A stretch of 25,193 bases of DNA, from contig JABJKO010000293.1 in assembly GCA_018660305.1 (NCBI GenBank), forward strand, positions 1 to 25,193, given 5' to 3'. Below, piece by piece: positions 7,877 through 14,940 of the stretch. Both the position numbers and the translations under genes were made by a program. Under the pieces are notes generated by a model. The model searched no databases, was not told where the DNA came from, and saw only the letters and a program-made list of their open reading frames with translations. This DNA comes from Rhodospirillaceae bacterium (GTDB taxonomy: Bacteria; Pseudomonadota; Alphaproteobacteria; MPNO01; UBA2964). Position 1 is the stretch's first letter; every line of letters begins with the position of its first letter.

Positions 7877-8773
7877 TTATGATAATCCAATTTGTGCAAG
7901 TACGGCCTTGGTACAAGGCTCATCCGGATACATCAGATCCGGCATGGAGGCGAAATGATGCTTGCCCGGAAATTCCATGGTCTCGCACGGCCAGCCCCGT
8001 GCCTGCCACGCCACACGATACAGATCCGACTGCCGTTTGAACTCATCGGTTTCGTTCTCACCCCAGGCAACGATCAGCGGGCAGCCGGTCTTGGGCAGAT
8101 GATGGATCGGGCTGTTCCGGTAGGCGCTCTCCTTGTCCATCCGCGCCCAGTCATTGGCGTTTGACAGGCGCACCGGCTCCAGATCGAACAGGCCGCTGAG
8201 CACGGTCGCGCCTTTGATGAGATCATCGGGCAGCCCGGCCTCCGCGCGCCAGCCATCGGCCAGCATCATGCCGGCGAGATGACCACCGGCGGAGCGGCCG
8301 ATCACATAGACCCGATCGGGATCGCCATTGAAGCTCTCGGCGTTATTGTGAGCCCAGGCCAGCCCCGCGCGGCATTGGCGGACGATCTCATCGATGGAGG
8401 CTTCCGGCGCCAGCAGGTAATTGACCGTGACATAGGCGCAGCCGGCGGGCACCAACGCCGCCGCATAAAGGTCCACGTCGTTCTGGCTGGACGACCGCCA
8501 GTAACCGCCATGGATGAAATAGACGATGGGCGAACCCGGCTTTATGGCCGGAAAGACATTGACCACCTCAGCGTCTGTGGGGCCGTACGGGACATTCATC
8601 CGGCAGGGCAGCTCGTCCCTCACCCGCGCGCTCTTGTCCTTGATGAAGTTTCGGTATGTGTCGCCGTCCGGCGCGGTGCCCCGCGCGTCATATTGGACGT
8701 TGAGTTCGTCTTGCGTAAAGTCCCGGTATATTTTCTTGCCCTTTACCCGGTGCGACGGCATTGCATCGGCCAT
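7877..8773 (-). CDS. Alpha/beta hydrolase, kynurenine-formamidase-like
   Basis: A 298-residue alpha/beta hydrolase resembling the arylformamidase/esterase group. HGGYWR at 88-93 is the oxyanion-hole motif typical of kynurenine formamidases and hormone-sensitive-lipase relatives. The nucleophile elbow is GRSAGG with Ser161. The acid is probably in WGENETDEF near 240, and the base is His272 or His273 in GKHHF. A good Shine-Dalgarno (GGAG, seven bases away) precedes the ATG. No export signal is seen. It is the first gene of a four-gene minus-strand cluster that continues with VOC, a large hydrolase and a GGT-family enzyme. No other kynurenine-pathway gene is in the window, so the real substrate may be another N-formyl or small amide or ester compound. 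Confidence 0.88.
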   Translation of the reverse strand: MADAMPSHRVKGKKIYRDFTQDELNVQYDARGTAPDGDTYRNFIKDKSARVRDELPCRMNVPYGPTDAEVVNVFPAIKPGSPIVYFIHGGYWRSSSQNDVDLYAAALVPAGCAYVTVNYLLAPEASIDEIVRQCRAGLAWAHNNAESFNGDPDRVYVIGRSAGGHLAGMMLADGWRAEAGLPDDLIKGATVLSGLFDLEPVRLSNANDWARMDKESAYRNSPIHHLPKTGCPLIVAWGENETDEFKRQSDLYRVAWQARGWPCETMEFPGKHHFASMPDLMYPDEPCTKAVLAQIGLS

Positions 8774-8842
8774 GTCTCACTCCCCCTTCGTGTTGTTGGG
8801 AGCAATCTAGCAGGCAAAAAGGCTTTGTGCGAAGGGGCGCTT

Positions 8843-9406
8843 CTACCAGAACCGGACGCGGCCGGTGTCGATATGGACGAAGTTGGATTTACGATAATAG
8901 CCGACGCCACCGAGCTTCAGATTTAGCGCCGCGCGGCGCACCTCGTGCAGGCGACGGCCCGGCAGGCGGATGTCGATGGCCATGCCGTCCATATGGTAGC
9001 TGCGCCGGGAGACATTTCGGCTCTTGGCGGCAAGCCCGGCGTTGGTCTTGGGCGAGCGGTAGGCGGAGATGATATGGAACGCTTCGTCCGATTGTAGCTC
9101 GGCACGCAGGCGGAACATGAAATCAAGCAGCCCCGTATCCATCCGCATTTTTTCTCCGGTGCGGAAATCGCGGAGAACGTTATCGATTTCCGCCAAAGCG
9201 CCGGAAAGATACTGGCCGTTTTCCCAATAGGGCACCGACAGGGTTTCGCCGGTATGGAGATGATTGAATGAAAGCGCACGGGCGCCGTCGTGAGGGCGGA
9301 TTGCCCCTAAAGCGGCAGAGGGCACGGCGGCAGCCACAAGACCGCCGATGGACGCCCGCAGTACATTTCTGCGGGAAATTTGGGTCGATAAAGCTGAATG
9401 GGCCAC
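8843..9406 (-). CDS. Tat-exported DUF882 / M15-type murein peptidase (YcbK-like)
   Basis: A zinc D,D- or L,D-carboxypeptidase-like protein of the DUF882 (peptidase M15_2, YcbK) family, about 187 residues. The N-terminus carries a twin-arginine signal, SRRNVLRASIGGLVAAAVP, ending near the AALGA cleavage site, so it should be exported folded to the periplasm. Catalytic residues are visible: SAYRSPKTN, then YHMDGMAIDIRL (His138 and Asp145 as zinc ligands), then NFVHIDTGR (His178). The family usually shows exactly this H-x6-D plus H pattern. I prefer GTG at 9406, which has AAGGG ten bases upstream; TTG at 9427 would add seven residues and is the alternative. Likely role is peptidoglycan remodelling. 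It is probably transcribed alone, as 69 bases separate it from the next gene. Confidence 0.9.
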   Translation of the reverse strand: MAHSALSTQISRRNVLRASIGGLVAAAVPSAALGAIRPHDGARALSFNHLHTGETLSVPYWENGQYLSGALAEIDNVLRDFRTGEKMRMDTGLLDFMFRLRAELQSDEAFHIISAYRSPKTNAGLAAKSRNVSRRSYHMDGMAIDIRLPGRRLHEVRRAALNLKLGGVGYYRKSNFVHIDTGRVRFW

Positions 9407-9477
9407 AGCTTTAAATCCCTTATCCAATAGACCTAACCATTTTGTATCATGGCCGAATTAATGAATAAAAATCAAGT

Positions 9478-9496
9478 CCTTAATAAGACATTAAGG
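9478..9496. promoter_or_regulatory. 19-base inverted repeat between divergent genes
   Basis: CCTTAAT-AAGAC-ATTAAGG is a perfect seven-base-pair inverted repeat in the gap between the DUF882 gene and the oxygenase gene. It is 57 bases upstream of the oxygenase ATG and about 70 bases upstream of the DUF882 start. No T-run follows on either strand, so an operator is more likely than a terminator. The regulator is unknown. Confidence 0.45.
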
Positions 9497-9553
9497 CGGC
9501 GATTCGGTATGATTTCCTGGCTAAATCGAGGGCGGGATGGTTAAGATAGAGCC

Positions 9554-10576
9554 ATGAATAGCACTCTGGAAAGCGGGGACCGCGCCCCGCCCTTTACCCT
9601 GACCGATCGGAACGGCGCGGGAATCCGCCTCTATAGCGAAGCGACCGGCAATCCCATCGTCCTGATATTCATGATCGGGACGCCTGAGACGGTCTTTGAG
9701 GCAAAGATCGGCGAGCTGGCAAATGCCAGGATACTGGCCATCACCGATCAGGGCACGGAAGCAACGCTGCCTGCCACCCTGGATTGCCCGGTCCTTTTGG
9801 ACGAATCCGGCGAAACGGCCCGAAAATACGGCGTCGCCAACGGCACCACCGTAATCCTTCTGGATGCCAATTTGCGGGTCGTGGAGACCTTCGCGCCGGG
9901 ATCCGATCAGGTGGGAGCACGCCTCTCCCGACACCTGGACGCCCTCAAATTTCCGGAAACCACCCTCGCCCACCGGCAGGCGCCGGTTCTGCTCATTCCG
10001 CGAATCCTCGATCCCGAGACCTGCCGGATGCTCATCGACCATCTCGAAACCGATGGCGGCGAAGAGGGGAATACGGTTCGGGTCGTCGATGGCGAGGTCA
10101 TACGGGCGCCCAATTTCGAGGCCAAGCGGCGGCGCGACCTCAGTGTCACCGATCCGCATATGATCGCGCGTCTGCAGGACCTGATGAGCCGGCGGGTGCT
10201 GCAGGAACTCTATCGCGCGTTTCAGGTCAAGATGGGTTATGTGGAGGAATTCAAGCTGGGATGCTACGAGGCCGAGAATAGCGGATTCTTCCGCGCCCAT
10301 CGCGACAACACCACCCCGGCGACCCGGCATCGTCAGTTCGCCATGACCCTGAATTTGAATGCCGAAGACTATGAGGGCGGCGAATTACGATTTCCGGAAT
10401 TCGGCGACAGCCTCTACAAGCCGGCCACCGGCGAGGCCATCGTCTTTTCCTGCACGCTGATGCACGAGGTCATGCCCATGCTCAGGGGCCGACGCTATAC
10501 GCTGCTCTCCTTCTTTCACGACGATGCCGGCGAGGAGATCCGATCAGCCTACATGCGCGGGCAGGGCGCGCGCTAA
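9554..10576 (+). CDS. 2OG-Fe(II) oxygenase (prolyl-4-hydroxylase-like) with N-terminal degenerate peroxiredoxin domain
   Basis: A 340-residue two-domain protein. Residues about 1-130 look like an AhpC/TSA thioredoxin fold: SGDRAPPFTLTDRNG, a strand VLIFMIGTP, then CPVLLDESGETARKYGV. The peroxidatic cysteine expected just after the TP is absent (TPETVFE). Residues about 145-325 form a prolyl-4-hydroxylase-type double-stranded beta helix. Its iron ligands are His249 and Asp251 in FFRAHRDN and His304 in TLMHEVMP, and Arg314 binds 2-oxoglutarate. GGELRFPEFG near 275 also fits. There is no signal peptide. The gene converges on the haem peroxidase gene and overlaps its 3' end by 33 bases. Likely a protein or peptide hydroxylase; the substrate is unknown. 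Confidence 0.9.
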   Translation: MNSTLESGDRAPPFTLTDRNGAGIRLYSEATGNPIVLIFMIGTPETVFEAKIGELANARILAITDQGTEATLPATLDCPVLLDESGETARKYGVANGTTVILLDANLRVVETFAPGSDQVGARLSRHLDALKFPETTLAHRQAPVLLIPRILDPETCRMLIDHLETDGGEEGNTVRVVDGEVIRAPNFEAKRRRDLSVTDPHMIARLQDLMSRRVLQELYRAFQVKMGYVEEFKLGCYEAENSGFFRAHRDNTTPATRHRQFAMTLNLNAEDYEGGELRFPEFGDSLYKPATGEAIVFSCTLMHEVMPMLRGRRYTLLSFFHDDAGEEIRSAYMRGQGAR

Positions 10577-12247
10577 AACCTGCAAGCGGCCCTCTCTGCG
10601 CCGCCGCGTCAGGGCCAGGATTGTTAGCCCCAGACCGAACAGCGCCAAGGATTCCGGCGCCGAAACCAGGAACGCATTCACCTGCATGGAGCCGATACCC
10701 GTATTCCGCATCACAATCTCGCGGAGGGATGAGCCCAGGATGAAATCCATCCATTCCTGCTCGAACAGGCCGTTTTCATACCAGAACCGGTCACCGACCC
10801 GCAAACGCTCGAACTGGTCCAGCATGATGGCGGCGAACAACTCCCCCATCATGCCGTCATTCACGTGGGACTCGGAAAGGCCGCCGGCCCACAGATCCAC
10901 ATCGTCGATACTGGCATAGACCGCCATGAGCGCTTCTTTTACGCCCGGCAGAAAATTTAAATCCGGATCATCCCAGCCGGTGAATTTGTCGACACCAAGG
11001 ATGATCGCCCGCAAATCATTGTAGCTTGGCAGGCCGTGATCCCTGCCCCGCTGCATGTTGAGGGCCGCCAGATCGAAGCCAAATCCCGGCGGCCCGAACA
11101 GCAAATTGCGCACCGCATCGATCACCTGGGGATCCACTTCCTGGGCGACCTGCTGTGACAAGCCCCGCAGGATCGGTTCGATACCGCCATTGCCGGGATC
11201 GAGTATGTGCGAGGGATTAAAGAAAGCCTGGGCAAGCGGCAGATTGCCGTTGGCGATCACGTCGCCGTTTTCATCGAGCCGCAACAATGTCTCGGACAGC
11301 ATGGAATGGCCGAAGCGGTAGGCCGCCGTGGAGAACTCATTGGCGATACCGGGATTGACGCCGGCGTCGTAGCCCGTATAGGCGCCGGGCGCACCATTGC
11401 CCAGGATCATGGGCAGGAACTCGTTATAGGTGACCGACTGAATCATGGCGCCCACCAGCTTGCGCGCTTCCTGATAAATCTGCTCGTCCGTAAAGCCGGG
11501 GTTGGCCGCGGCGATGTCCCCAGCCAGCCTGTTATGTTCGCGCACAAACAGCGTATGCATGGCGGTCAGGGCAGATTGTTCGTTGGCGCGGACGTCACCG
11601 GCGAGGAACATGGGGCCCTGGGGCGTGTTGACCAGGGGCAGCAGGTCACCATTCGCCGACGCCGTAACCTTCATCAAACCATTGCTGAAGGCGCGGAGTG
11701 AATTGGCCGTCGCCGCATCGGAGCCATAGACATTGGAGGCATCGATAAAGGCGGTGATCGAGTTGGCCTGCTGGCGAGGGCTTCCGCTGCCTTCGGACCG
11801 CGTAAAGGACATCACCTGAACCCCGGTTCCCTGGGGATCGAAGACGGGATCGCCGGTGGGAATGGGAATGGGCGCCGGGATGGCGCCGGTGTGGGTCAGA
11901 TCGATGTCATGATCGAGGAACTGACCCCATTGCCAGAGAAAATCCGTCGCGCCTTTGGAGTTGAGTGTCGGGCCTGACTGGGCCGATACGGCATTGCTCA
12001 CCGCGCGCGCGCTGGGACGTCCCGCGCCGGCGAGAGAGGAGATTCCATCGCCATAGGCCGGTGCGGCGAGACGCAGGAGTTCCGTGCCGGCAGCCCCCCA
12101 GCCGGGGTTGGCGATGTTATTGCCCGAACCATCGATGGAGCGATAAAGCGGCGCGGCGTCAGCTTGGCTGGCCAGCAACCAGACAGCCACACCGATCACG
12201 GCGCTCCGTGACGCAACTCGTATAATTTTTTGAGCACAACAATCCAT
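10544..12247 (-). CDS. Secreted animal-type haem peroxidase with variant PEP-CTERM sorting signal
   Basis: A 567-residue exported peroxidase of the animal haem peroxidase (peroxidasin/myeloperoxidase) superfamily. The start ATG at 12247 has GGAG eight bases upstream. Residues 1-31 are a signal peptide ending ADA-A. Core motifs are WQWGQFLDHDIDLT (distal His113, calcium ligand Asp114), LTAMHTLFVREHNRLA near 228-242, AAYRFGHSML with proximal His314, and LNMQRGRDHGLPSYN. The C-terminus has SAPESLALFGLGL, a short hydrophobic helix and RRRR at 548-551, matching PEP-CTERM architecture with PES in place of PEP. Sixteen extra residues follow the arginines. That tail overlaps the convergent oxygenase gene. 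Exosortase would anchor or process it at the envelope; no exosortase gene is in the window. Expression is probably sigma-54-dependent. Confidence 0.93.
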   Translation of the reverse strand: MDCCAQKIIRVASRSAVIGVAVWLLASQADAAPLYRSIDGSGNNIANPGWGAAGTELLRLAAPAYGDGISSLAGAGRPSARAVSNAVSAQSGPTLNSKGATDFLWQWGQFLDHDIDLTHTGAIPAPIPIPTGDPVFDPQGTGVQVMSFTRSEGSGSPRQQANSITAFIDASNVYGSDAATANSLRAFSNGLMKVTASANGDLLPLVNTPQGPMFLAGDVRANEQSALTAMHTLFVREHNRLAGDIAAANPGFTDEQIYQEARKLVGAMIQSVTYNEFLPMILGNGAPGAYTGYDAGVNPGIANEFSTAAYRFGHSMLSETLLRLDENGDVIANGNLPLAQAFFNPSHILDPGNGGIEPILRGLSQQVAQEVDPQVIDAVRNLLFGPPGFGFDLAALNMQRGRDHGLPSYNDLRAIILGVDKFTGWDDPDLNFLPGVKEALMAVYASIDDVDLWAGGLSESHVNDGMMGELFAAIMLDQFERLRVGDRFWYENGLFEQEWMDFILGSSLREIVMRNTGIGSMQVNAFLVSAPESLALFGLGLTILALTRRRREGRLQVLARALPAHVG

Positions 12248-12293
12248 TTTGCCACTCCAGCAAACTGTCGTGTCCACCTCATGGGGACTCCCA

Positions 12294-12310
12294 TGCAAGT
12301 TCCGTGCCAG
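12294..12310 (-). promoter_or_regulatory. Sigma-54 (RpoN) promoter of the haem peroxidase
   Basis: On the minus strand the bases read CTGGCACGGAACTTGCA. This fits YTGGCACGRNNNTTGCW at every defined position, with the -24 GG and -12 GC separated by ten bases as required. Transcription would start near 12283, leaving a leader of about 36 bases before the ATG at 12247 with its own GGAG. The site is intergenic and correctly oriented. Confidence 0.85.
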
Positions 12311-12389
12311 TTTCGATCAATTATTAGTTATCAAGGGATTAGGCCGGGCCATGGGGGCGGGCTTTTCCAAACTGTAAAAAAATCCGACA

Positions 12390-12417
12390 CTATGGCACCG
12401 GCGCGCGGCGGCCATAG
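12390..12417. promoter_or_regulatory. Inverted repeat upstream of the sigma-54 promoter: candidate enhancer site
   Basis: CTATGGC-N14-GCCATAG is a perfect seven-base-pair inverted repeat centred about 120 bases upstream of the predicted peroxidase transcription start, the usual place for a sigma-54 enhancer-binding protein. It also lies past the stop of the small gene at 12457. A run of seven T residues on the minus strand follows after a seven-base gap (12382-12376). A weak terminator for that gene is therefore the alternative reading. Confidence 0.45.
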
Positions 12418-12456
12418 GGAACCGGCGCGGCAAATCGCAACGATTAAAAGTAATGC

Positions 12457-12648
12457 TTAAGCTGTTGGGCCCTGGTGGGTTTGGCCGCTCGCCGGCAGAG
12501 AGGCCATGACGGCCTCCACCAGATCGCCGATGGCGGCCAGCTCTTCGCCGGGCGCGGTCCTGACCTCTTCCATGAGGGCGTCGACCAGCCAGTCCCAGCC
12601 ATGCTCGGCGGCCAAACTATCGACGATGGATTGTGCGGTGCTCCCCAT
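12457..12648 (-). CDS. Small hypothetical acidic protein, 63 residues
   Basis: A short open frame 46 bases downstream of the dienelactone hydrolase gene and on the same strand. It begins MGSTAQSIVDSLAAEHG and contains WDWLVDALMEEV and EELAAIGDLVEAVMASL, which should form two or three amphipathic helices. Third codon positions are strongly GC-biased as in neighbouring genes, which supports coding. No clear Shine-Dalgarno precedes the ATG, so translation may depend on coupling or the start may differ. No signal peptide, membrane helix or cysteine is present. I do not recognise a family. Confidence 0.5.
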   Translation of the reverse strand: MGSTAQSIVDSLAAEHGWDWLVDALMEEVRTAPGEELAAIGDLVEAVMASLPASGQTHQGPTA

Positions 12649-12694
12649 GACGGCGGACTGTATCCCCTGCCCGCCCGGGTGTCATCCCCGGGGG

Positions 12695-13375
12695 TTACAT
12701 GGATTTAAAGCAACGCAGAACGGCGTCGCGGGACTCTTTCGCGATCTCTTCAACGTAGCCGGCCTTCCCCGGCGTGGAGAAATTATGGACACAATCTTCA
12801 TAGACCGCGATCTCGGCGTTGGCGTGACCGGCATAAGCCTGCCTAATGGAATCGACCTCCTCCATGGGGATCGACGCATCCTGATCGCCGAAATGGTAGC
12901 TTACCGGGCAGGTGATGTTAGGGGTTTCGTCGAGATGCAGGCCAATCTTGGTCCCGTGAAAAGCGGCGGCGGCATCAGCACCCAGACGCGCGGCAGAAAG
13001 ATGCGCATAGCGCCCGCCAAAACAGAATCCCAGCACACCCACCTTGCCGTTGCAGTTGGGCCGGGCTTTCAAGTCATTGATCAGATCCTCAATGTCGAGC
13101 ATCCCCTGATCCACATCGTAGACCGCATAGCGCGCCTGGGCATATTCACGATCCGTCGTCGGGCCGGGATGGGTGCGCCAGAAGATATCGGGCACCGATA
13201 CCACGAACCCGTCATGAGCCCATGCATCGGCCAGGCCCTTCACCACGTCGTCGCAGCCGGTGATGCCGGTGATCAGCAATATGCCCGGATAGGCACCGTC
13301 CGCCGCCGGCGCGGTCACATAGCCGTCGAATGTCTCATCATTGCGCGTGGTGTATTTAATGTCGGATCCTGGCAT
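12695..13375 (-). CDS. Dienelactone hydrolase family protein
   Basis: A 226-residue cytosolic hydrolase of the dienelactone hydrolase family, which opens lactones such as 4-carboxymethylenebut-2-en-4-olide in aromatic catabolism. The Cys nucleophile typical of the family is Cys118 in GFCFGGRYA. The acid is Asp164 or Asp166 in FGDQDASIP and the base His197 in CVHNFS. The region VVSVPDIFWRTHPG near 58-71 also fits. GGAGG lies five bases before the ATG at 13375. The small gene at 12457 follows on the same strand. No other chlorocatechol or beta-ketoadipate genes are nearby, so the physiological lactone or ester is not known; many members have broad esterase roles. Confidence 0.92.
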   Translation of the reverse strand: MPGSDIKYTTRNDETFDGYVTAPAADGAYPGILLITGITGCDDVVKGLADAWAHDGFVVSVPDIFWRTHPGPTTDREYAQARYAVYDVDQGMLDIEDLINDLKARPNCNGKVGVLGFCFGGRYAHLSAARLGADAAAAFHGTKIGLHLDETPNITCPVSYHFGDQDASIPMEEVDSIRQAYAGHANAEIAVYEDCVHNFSTPGKAGYVEEIAKESRDAVLRCFKSM

Positions 13376-13397
13376 GCCGTCCTCCCGTGAAAAATTG

Positions 13398-13499
13398 CTA
13401 CTGAGCGGCGGCGCGGCGCAACGCCTCGCTCCCCCCGCCGGCCTTCAGAAAATCGATCAACGCCACATTCAGCAGCGCTTCGACCGTACCACAGATCTT
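13398..13499 (-). other. Orphan coding-like fragment between tRNA-Met and dienelactone hydrolase
   Basis: A minus-strand frame opened by TAA (13500-13502) and closed by TAG (13398-13400) encodes 33 residues, including VEALLNVALIDFLKAGG followed by a short Arg/Ala-rich tail. Codons are GC-rich at the third position and the peptide reads like the C-terminal helix of a real protein. There is no ATG; only late GTG and TTG codons exist. It may be a decayed gene tail or a frame-shifted small gene. No family was recognised. Confidence 0.25.
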
Positions 13500-13562
13500 T
13501 TAACGCCGGGAGGCGCCGTGGCGCCGAGCTTTTGGGGCTGCCTTCGTAAAAGTGGCTAGCGA

Positions 13563-13639
13563 TGGTAGCGGGAGAGGGACTTGAACCCCCGACACGCGGA
13601 TTATGATTCCGCTGCTCTAACCAGCTGAGCTACCCCGCC
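13563..13639 (-). tRNA. tRNA-Met (CAU), elongator type
   Basis: The minus strand folds as a full cloverleaf of 77 bases including an encoded CCA. The acceptor is GGCGGGG/TCCCGCT with G-U pairs at both ends. The D arm is GCTCAGCTGGTTAGAGC, the anticodon stem GCGGA/TCCGC encloses loop ATCATAA, and the T arm is GGGGG-TTCAAGT-CCCTC. The anticodon is CAU. The anticodon stem lacks the three consecutive G-C pairs of initiators, and the D and T arms resemble alphaproteobacterial elongator Met rather than CAU-bearing tRNA-Ile2. It lies downstream of mnmA on the same strand with its own promoter candidate. Confidence 0.93.
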
Positions 13640-13678
13640 GCACCGAGAAAAGATGGCGGCAACCATCGGAAGCGAGCC

Positions 13679-13708
13679 GTAATACGGCCTTGGGACAGCC
13701 TAAGTCAA
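13679..13708 (-). promoter_or_regulatory. Promoter candidate for tRNA-Met within an inverted repeat
   Basis: On the minus strand TTGACT (13708-13703) and TATTAC (13684-13679) are separated by 18 bases, resembling a housekeeping promoter, with the tRNA 5' end 39 bases further on. The pair is bracketed by the inverted repeat CGTAATAC (13678-13685) and GTATTACG (13709-13716), which reaches into the mnmA stop codon. The -10 is imperfect. Confidence 0.45.
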
Positions 13709-13711
13709 GTA

Positions 13712-14845
13712 TTACGCGGCTATGGGCGCATTTTCACGCTGGATCCAGCCGCCGCCGAGCACCTGGTCGCCGTCGTAAAACACACAGGCCTGCCCCGGCG
13801 AGACGCCCTGACCGGGAATTGCCAGGGTTACATGGGCCGCGTCTGCCGCGCCCCGCGTTACAATGGCCGGCACCGGCGGCTGGGTGGACCGCACTTTGAC
13901 CTCACAGTTTATGGGTCCCCCGTCACCCGCCCCGGCCAGCCAATTGACCCCCCATAGCTGGATGGTCTTGGTGGCCAGGGCACTGCGGGGGCCGACCACC
14001 ACGTGCCGCTGTGCCGGATCGAGCCATATGACATAGAGCGGTTCTTCGGTTCCGCCGATATGGAGCCCGCGGCGCTGACCCACCGTGAAGTGAATGATGC
14101 CGTCATGGGTTCCCCTCACCTGCCCATCGAGGTCAACGATATCGCCGGGTTCCGCAGCCTCGGGGCGCAGCTTGAGCACAATGTCGGCATAGCGCCCATC
14201 GGGCACGAAACATATATCCTGACTGTCCGGCTTGGCAGCGACCGGCAAATCGAAGCGCTGAGCCAGATCACGGGTCTCTGCCTTGGTGAATTCACCGAGA
14301 GGAAAGCGCAGATAATCGAGCTGTTCCTCCGTTGTCGCGAACAGGAAATAGCTCTGATCCTTGCCTTCGTCGGCAGCCCGGTGAAGTTCCGGACCCCGAT
14401 CCCCGGCAACCCGCCGGATATAATGACCGGTGGCCAGGGCTTCGGCGCCGAGGTCCTGTGCCGTCGCCAGAAGATCGCGGAACTTGACCGTCTGGTTGCA
14501 GGTCACACACGGGATCGGCGTTTCGCCGCGCACATAGGCGTCGGCGAAGACGTCGATCACCTCTTCCCGAAAGCGGCTTTCGTAATTCAGCACGTAATGC
14601 GGAATACCGATGGTCTCGGCGACCCGCCCGGCATCCTTGATGTCCTGACCGGCACAACAGGCACCCTTGCGCTGAACCGCCGCCCCATGGTCGTAGAGCT
14701 GCAGCGTCACGCCGACCACGTCATAGCCCTGCTCGGCCAGCAGAGCCGCGGTCACCGAAGAATCCACGCCGCCGGACATGGCGACGACCACGCGGGTGTC
14801 CCGCGGCGCTTTTTTTAATCCAAGACTGTTCAAAGACTGGTTCAT
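13712..14845 (-). CDS. mnmA: tRNA-specific 2-thiouridylase MnmA
   Basis: MnmA thiolates U34 of tRNAs for Lys, Glu and Gln, using ATP and persulfide sulfur that originates at a cysteine desulfurase. From the ATG at 14845 the protein is 377 residues, near the usual length. The PP-loop SGGVDSSV is at 24-31. Catalytic Cys116 lies in [12 protein letters not shown] and the partner Cys212 in [11 protein letters not shown]. The [17 protein letters not shown] region and C-terminal beta-barrel with [10 protein letters not shown] are also typical. A longer reading from TTG 14923 adds an AT-rich, non-conserved stretch and is rejected. No good Shine-Dalgarno is present. A cysteine desulfurase gene on the same strand 1.7 kb upstream is a likely sulfur source. 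Confidence 0.96.
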   Translation of the reverse strand: MNQSLNSLGLKKAPRDTRVVVAMSGGVDSSVTAALLAEQGYDVVGVTLQLYDHGAAVQRKGACCAGQDIKDAGRVAETIGIPHYVLNYESRFREEVIDVFADAYVRGETPIPCVTCNQTVKFRDLLATAQDLGAEALATGHYIRRVAGDRGPELHRAADEGKDQSYFLFATTEEQLDYLRFPLGEFTKAETRDLAQRFDLPVAAKPDSQDICFVPDGRYADIVLKLRPEAAEPGDIVDLDGQVRGTHDGIIHFTVGQRRGLHIGGTEEPLYVIWLDPAQRHVVVGPRSALATKTIQLWGVNWLAGAGDGGPINCEVKVRSTQPPVPAIVTRGAADAAHVTLAIPGQGVSPGQACVFYDGDQVLGGGWIQRENAPIAA

Positions 14846-14940
14846 GTGGCGGAATATAGGCTGGTTTTCCAATAATCTGTACTGTCTAGATTTTGTTTTT
14901 TTGAGAGGCTTTTCCGTCAACAAAATCGGAGGTGCCGACC

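Noticed and set aside
9521..10330. 269-residue minus-strand open frame opposite the oxygenase fusion
   Set aside because: The plus strand has the His-x-Asp, His and Arg active-site residues; the antisense peptide has none.
12506..13390. 294-residue plus-strand open frame opposite the dienelactone hydrolase
   Set aside because: Antisense of a gene with complete catalytic triad; no ribosome binding site or domain.
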